Positions 60,091 to 64,000 of a DNA stretch of 64,000 nt are shown here, in pieces. Numbering within the stretch: the first letter of the stretch is position 1; each line of letters opens with the position of its first letter. This stretch comes from Bacillota bacterium (GTDB lineage Bacteria; Bacillota; Clostridia; Lachnospirales; Lachnospiraceae), in assembly GCA_023402845.1 (NCBI GenBank), contig JAEYFP010000002.1, positions 62,001-126,000 on the forward strand, given 5' to 3'. Both the position numbers and the translations under genes were made by a program. The notes below the pieces were generated by a model, which had not been told where the DNA came from, made no database searches, and was given only the letters and a program-made list of their open reading frames with translations.

Positions 60091-61470
60091 ATGAAAAAGA
60101 AATTATTATCAGTACTTTTAAGCGTATCCATGATCGCAGTAATGCTGGCGGGATGCGGAAGCAGCGCAGCCCAGGAAGAAAACGGGACGCAGGAGACAGA
60201 GACAGCAGTAGAAGAGACAACAGAGGAAACAGGGGATGCGGCAGAAGCTTCCGCATCCAGAACAATCAAGATTTTGTCCATGTGGCCGGAAGATGATGCG
60301 GCAACCACGGCAAACGGAAGCATCATCACGGCAATGTGCGAAAAGTATAAAGAAGAAGTAGATCCCAATTTTACATGGGAATTTGAGTATGTGGATTCCG
60401 ATAACTTAAAAACGAAGGTGCAGACACTTGCCGCCTCGGATGATCTGCCGGATATGTTTGCTTATGATGCCGGTACACCATTGGTTGATTTGATCGAGGC
60501 AGACCTCGTTCTGGATGTGACACAGGCGCTTACGGATGCCGGTGTTTATGATAAGCTGGATAACGGCGCGACTACCTATTTGGCCGCACTTACAGGAACA
60601 GAGAATATTTATGATCTGCCGTTAGGGCTCAATATTGAAGGCTTCTGGTACAACAAGGCTTTATTCGAGCAGGCTGGCATTACATCGGCACCTGCGACAT
60701 GGGAAGAGATGCTGACAGCAGCAGATAAGCTTCTGGATGCGGGTATCCAGCCGTTTGCAACGGGAGCAGGTGACTCCTGGCCGGCGACGAGACTGATTCA
60801 TGCTTATGCAATCCGCCTGATGGGCAAGGACTGCATGCAGCAGGCAGCAGACGGAACGACAGCTTACAACAGCGAAGGCTTTGTGGCAGCGGCACAAATG
60901 ATTCAGGATATGAATCAGAAGGGCTATTTCGGCGTCGGTGCGACGACGGTAGACCAGAACACGGCAGCGGACATGGTATTGTCCGGCGAAGCAGCAATGA
61001 TCTATAACGGAAGCTGGTATACGTCTGCCCTGAATGCGGATACGAACCCGGCCGGCGCGGACGGAATTGGTTTCTTTAATATCCCGACCGTAGACGGCGG
61101 CAAGGGTACAGGTACAGAATATGCGATGAACTGCGGAACGATCCTCTGCCTGAATAAGAAATCTTATGATGATACGATGGCAAACTTCCTTAAATATTTC
61201 GTAACGAATGTCGGAGACTATTCAATGACCGAATTCGGTGCATTAAAAGGATATGTCATCGAAAACTATCCGGCTGATATGAGCAACTATACAAAGCTCG
61301 TCGCGGACGAAATGAATAAGGTAACAGGAACGGCAAACTGGTTCGAGGCATTGATGAACGGAGAGCTTTCTACAATATCACAGGAGAATGTACAGTCACT
61401 GATGAACGGCGACATGACCGCACAGGAATACTGCGATGCGATGCAGGAATGCTATGAGGCGACCAAATAA
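60091..61470 (+). CDS. Sugar ABC transporter substrate-binding lipoprotein (CUT1)
   Basis: Family 1 solute-binding lipoprotein, 459 residues, with lipobox VMLAGCG (Cys about 22), an acidic Glu/Thr linker, and the binding domain (TIKILSMWPEDDAATTANG, LPDMFAYDAGTPL, GEAAMIYNGSWYTS). AGGAGG precedes ATG 60091. The receptor of an importer controlled by the YesN/YesM pair upstream. The substrate is unknown; a glycoside hydrolase gene follows the permeases, so an oligosaccharide is likely. Confidence 0.9.
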   Translation: MKKKLLSVLLSVSMIAVMLAGCGSSAAQEENGTQETETAVEETTEETGDAAEASASRTIKILSMWPEDDAATTANGSIITAMCEKYKEEVDPNFTWEFEYVDSDNLKTKVQTLAASDDLPDMFAYDAGTPLVDLIEADLVLDVTQALTDAGVYDKLDNGATTYLAALTGTENIYDLPLGLNIEGFWYNKALFEQAGITSAPATWEEMLTAADKLLDAGIQPFATGAGDSWPATRLIHAYAIRLMGKDCMQQAADGTTAYNSEGFVAAAQMIQDMNQKGYFGVGATTVDQNTAADMVLSGEAAMIYNGSWYTSALNADTNPAGADGIGFFNIPTVDGGKGTGTEYAMNCGTILCLNKKSYDDTMANFLKYFVTNVGDYSMTEFGALKGYVIENYPADMSNYTKLVADEMNKVTGTANWFEALMNGELSTISQENVQSLMNGDMTAQEYCDAMQECYEATK

Positions 61471-61500
61471 ACGAAGCAATTAATCAATGTTCAAACAAGG

Positions 61501-61535
61501 AAGAGACAGACAGGGAGTTTTCCGGGCTGTCTCTT
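61501..61535 (+). other. Hairpin between binding-protein and permease genes
   Basis: AAGAGACAG (61501-61509) pairs with CTGTCTCTT (61527-61535), followed by TCTAT. It is at the same position as hairpins in the operons at 32220 and 39359. Confidence 0.5.
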
Positions 61536-61579
61536 TCTATAAAAGCCGGCACTCTGCCGAGATAGAGAGGTGAACGGAT

Positions 61580-62464
61580 TTGAAAAAGGTTTTAGGTAAT
61601 AAACGGGCGATAGGGATCTATATGATTCCGGGCCTGCTTTTATATACATGTTTTTTAATTGTTCCGGTTGTGTGGTCGTTCTATTATACGGTATTTGACG
61701 GCTCACCGGGTATCAAATGGGAATTTTGCGGTTTTGATAATTACATCAAATTGTTTTCTGATAAGCAGTTTTTTCAATCACTTGTCGTCAACTGTAACTA
61801 TATTTTAATTGTTATGTCTGGACAGATCATATTGGGTCTGGCGTTGGCACTGATGTTTCATTTCTGGCTGAAGCATTGCAAATCCTTAGTGCGTACGATC
61901 GTATTTTTTCCGGTTGTATTGCCTGTTGTTGCGGTGGCGCAGTTATTTACAAAAATTTATGAGGTGCAGCCTCATTATGGTCTGCTCAACAGTATTCTGG
62001 CCAATATCGGATTGGAACAGTATGTACAGGCCTGGCTCGGCCAGAAGAGTACATCGCTTGGAGCCCTGAGCGCAATGGATATCTGGACGTCAATTGGTTT
62101 TTATGCGATTATTTTTTACGGTGCGCTTCTTGATGTATCAAATGATGTTGTCGAGGCAGCACGTATTGACGGTGCAAAATCCTTTCAATTGTTCAGATAT
62201 ATCCTGCTTCCGTTGATCAGGCCGATTATGATCGTATGTCTGGTGTTCAGCTTTACCGGTACGGTGAAGATGTTTGATTCCGCGCTTGCCCTGACAGGGG
62301 GCGGACCGAGCGGTGCGACAAAATCTCTTTCCTTATATATGTATAGTGTAGCGTTTACTTACAGTAAGGTCGGATATGCCAGCATTGTGGCAATTGTTGT
62401 CTTTCTGCTTTGTGTGGTAGGTTCTTATGTGATTAAAAAATTTGACAGAGATGTAACTGCTTAG
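61580..62464 (+). CDS. Sugar ABC transporter permease 1 (MalF-like, CUT1)
   Basis: Permease of 294 residues with about six membrane segments and the EAA loop EAARIDGAKSFQLFRYILLP. The start is a TTG at 61580 after AGAGGTGA. It should form the channel with the permease encoded 12 bases downstream. Confidence 0.88.
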   Translation: MKKVLGNKRAIGIYMIPGLLLYTCFLIVPVVWSFYYTVFDGSPGIKWEFCGFDNYIKLFSDKQFFQSLVVNCNYILIVMSGQIILGLALALMFHFWLKHCKSLVRTIVFFPVVLPVVAVAQLFTKIYEVQPHYGLLNSILANIGLEQYVQAWLGQKSTSLGALSAMDIWTSIGFYAIIFYGALLDVSNDVVEAARIDGAKSFQLFRYILLPLIRPIMIVCLVFSFTGTVKMFDSALALTGGGPSGATKSLSLYMYSVAFTYSKVGYASIVAIVVFLLCVVGSYVIKKFDRDVTA

Positions 62465-62476
62465 GGAGGTTGCTTT

Positions 62477-63331
62477 ATGAATAAAAATACGTTGTTTAAA
62501 ATGAAAAAGAAACTCAAACGATTTTTCATTACGCTCCTTATTTTGTTGGTGGTGTTTATTGACATTTATCCGCTGTTCTGGATGATTACGGCATCGCTTA
62601 AGCAGCCGTCGGAATTTGTCACGAAGGCAGCCTACGCGCTGAATGAAGGATTTTATTTTCAAAACTATATCGATGCATGGACAAAAGGAAATATGTCGCT
62701 GTTCTTTAAGAACAGTTTGATTAATACTTGTGTTTCAATTTTTTTCATTACGTTTATTACGGTGACAATGTCATTTGCGCTTGTAAAAATGGATTGGAAG
62801 TGGAAAAAAGCAGTTGATCAGTACGTTGCTTTCGGAATTATGGTTCCCTTTACAACGGCAATGATTCCGTTGTTCCAGATTTTCAGCAAAATGAGCCTGA
62901 TCAATACACGGACGTGTCTTATTTTGATTTATGTATCGACCTCCATTTCATTCTCGGTTTTTTTGACAAGCGGATATATGCGTTCCTTATCTGATGAAAT
63001 TTTGGAGGCAGCGGTAATTGACGGCTGTGGAATTCACGGACTGCTGTTTCGAATGGTCATTCCGCTGATTAAGAATGCTATTATTACAAATATTGTAATC
63101 CAATTTTTCTTTAAATGGAATGACTTGCTTGCCGCAATGACATTTGTGAGCAGCAAGCAGCTGAAAACCGTGCAGACGGGACTGTTATACTTTACGGATG
63201 AGTTTGGTACAAAAAACTGGGGTGCAATCTTTGCTTCGGTATCGATCTGTGTCATCCCGATGCTGATCATGTATCTGTTTTTGAATAAGAGAGTAATCGA
63301 AGGCATGACCGCCGGAGCGACGAAAGGATAA
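62477..63331 (+). CDS. Sugar ABC transporter permease 2 (MalG-like, CUT1)
   Basis: Permease of 284 residues with the EAA loop EAAVIDGCGIHGLLFRMVIP and the typical end RVIEGMTAGATKG. GGGAGG precedes ATG 62477. As in the operon at 30789, no ATPase gene is present, so a shared ATPase is needed. Confidence 0.9.
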   Translation: MNKNTLFKMKKKLKRFFITLLILLVVFIDIYPLFWMITASLKQPSEFVTKAAYALNEGFYFQNYIDAWTKGNMSLFFKNSLINTCVSIFFITFITVTMSFALVKMDWKWKKAVDQYVAFGIMVPFTTAMIPLFQIFSKMSLINTRTCLILIYVSTSISFSVFLTSGYMRSLSDEILEAAVIDGCGIHGLLFRMVIPLIKNAIITNIVIQFFFKWNDLLAAMTFVSSKQLKTVQTGLLYFTDEFGTKNWGAIFASVSICVIPMLIMYLFLNKRVIEGMTAGATKG

Positions 63332-63336
63332 ATGGT

Positions 63337-64000
63337 ATGAGCTATCAGGACTATGAACAATTAATCAGAAGCTATGTTGTGAAACATGTGGAGACGGTAT
63401 TAAAGGAGCCCCATTCCTTTATTCGCTATCCGTTTATTGACCCGGGTTCCGTCTATGACGGAAATGTATGGGATTGGGACACGTACTGGTCGGTGTTCGG
63501 GCTGCTTGGAATCATGGAGGATTTTTCTGAAGAAATACAGAAAAAGATTGTCATTCATGCGAAGGGAAATGTCAAGAATTTTTTTGATCATCAGCTGGAA
63601 GACGGATATATTCCAATGATGATTGAGGCGGAAAAATGGCCCGAGCCTTATTTAAATATGAAGCACAAGGAAGGCGTGCTTATGAATATGCACAAGCCGT
63701 TTTTGTGCGGACAGATCTGCATGATCAGCGAATATGTGAAGGATTATTCGTGGGCGGCGGGCTTTGCGGACGGATTGAAACGCTATTTTGACTATTACAA
63801 AAGGACCTATTTTAATGAAAATGCAGGACTTTATGTGTGGTGTGACGATATCATGATCGGGATGGACAACGATCCGGCCAGCTTTGGCAGGCCCAAATTT
63901 TCTACCGCTAATATTTATTTAAACAGCTTTATGGTACAGGAACTTCAGTGTATGGCAGATTTCCTGAGCAAGCTTGGAAAAAAAGGACAGGAGGCATATC
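63337..64000 (+). CDS. Glycoside hydrolase, GH63/GH37-like, 5' part
   Basis: Open to the end of the window (221 codons seen). The early WDWDTYWSVFGL and the later DNDPASFGRP...STANIYLNSFM segments match (alpha/alpha)6-barrel hydrolases such as GH63 and trehalase-like families. There is no signal peptide, so it should act in the cytosol on a disaccharide or oligosaccharide brought in by the importer. ATG 63337 is five bases after the permease stop. Specificity cannot be read from this fragment. Confidence 0.7.
   Translation, partial: MSYQDYEQLIRSYVVKHVETVLKEPHSFIRYPFIDPGSVYDGNVWDWDTYWSVFGLLGIMEDFSEEIQKKIVIHAKGNVKNFFDHQLEDGYIPMMIEAEKWPEPYLNMKHKEGVLMNMHKPFLCGQICMISEYVKDYSWAAGFADGLKRYFDYYKRTYFNENAGLYVWCDDIMIGMDNDPASFGRPKFSTANIYLNSFMVQELQCMADFLSKLGKKGQEAY

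Noticed and set aside
1..64000. Integrated phage, insertion sequence, tRNA or rRNA
   Set aside because: No transposase, integrase, phage structural gene, cloverleaf or rRNA-like stretch was recognised. The exporter island is compositionally distinct but shows no mobility gene.

Overview
The window reads as a chromosomal segment of a Gram-positive gut anaerobe of the Clostridia, most like Lachnospiraceae. The supporting signs are strong GGAGG-type ribosome binding sites, mid-range G+C with A+T-rich insertions, lipoprotein-anchored ABC sugar-binding proteins, YesM/YesN-type two-component regulators, and a B12-independent (glycyl-radical) propanediol microcompartment. The species is inferred, not proven. 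No rRNA, tRNA, CRISPR array, transposase or phage gene was recognised.

Layout. (1) 1-5408: housekeeping genes: end of a large membrane protein, a cardiolipin synthase, MurE, and a convergent PHP phosphoesterase. (2) 5511-19255: a bacterial microcompartment (BMC) locus for 6-deoxyhexose (fucose/rhamnose) breakdown. It holds a glycyl-radical diol dehydratase and activase, PduU- and PduV-like proteins, a BMC-targeted class II aldolase, a GlcG/HbpS-like protein, CoA-acylating aldehyde dehydrogenase, Zn alcohol dehydrogenase, four hexamer shell proteins, PduL, an EutN/CcmL pentamer, PduS, PduT and a DeoR regulator. Two near-consensus promoters share an exact 15-nt element. (3) 19395-28234: an A+T-rich island of four ABC exporter half-transporters and a mini membrane-fusion protein. 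It is bounded on each side by the same kind of scar: the start of an FtsX/MacB-type permease joined to an ATPase lacking Walker A. (4) 28606-35353: FGGY kinase, class II aldolase, CUT1 sugar importer without ATPase, ROK regulator. (5) 35541-44903: a LacI-controlled rare-hexose region: SIS isomerase, RpiB-like isomerase, RbsBAC-type importer, D-allulose (psicose) 3-epimerase-like enzyme, and a tandem-VOC protein. (6) 44929-48802: AraC regulator divergent from rhaB and rhaA. (7) 48982-50904: a predicted soluble chemoreceptor fused to a sugar-binding domain. (8) 51186-57090: FucI-family isomerase, split transketolase, FGGY kinase, LacI regulator. (9) 57120-64000: YesN/YesM pair, CUT1 importer without ATPase, and the start of a GH63/GH37-like glycoside hydrolase.

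How the parts fit. RhaA and RhaB can make L-rhamnulose-1-phosphate, but no aldolase lies next to them. The aldolase in the BMC locus carries a C-terminal encapsulation-like peptide and could cleave it (or fuculose-1-phosphate) to DHAP and lactaldehyde inside the shell. The alcohol dehydrogenase, diol dehydratase, PduP-like and PduL enzymes then lead to 1,2-propanediol, propanal, propanol and propionyl-phosphate, with PduS/PduT as an electron conduit. Other clusters add parallel routes for a second deoxy-sugar or pentulose, for allulose/allose-like hexoses, and for a sugar processed by a dedicated transketolase (apiose is one candidate). The mixture suggests use of plant cell wall or mucin glycans.

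The least explained elements are the soluble sugar-sensing chemoreceptor, the aldolase with a Cys-rich linker before its encapsulation peptide, a shell gene with two in-frame start sites, the twin ABC scars, and the tandem VOC protein.
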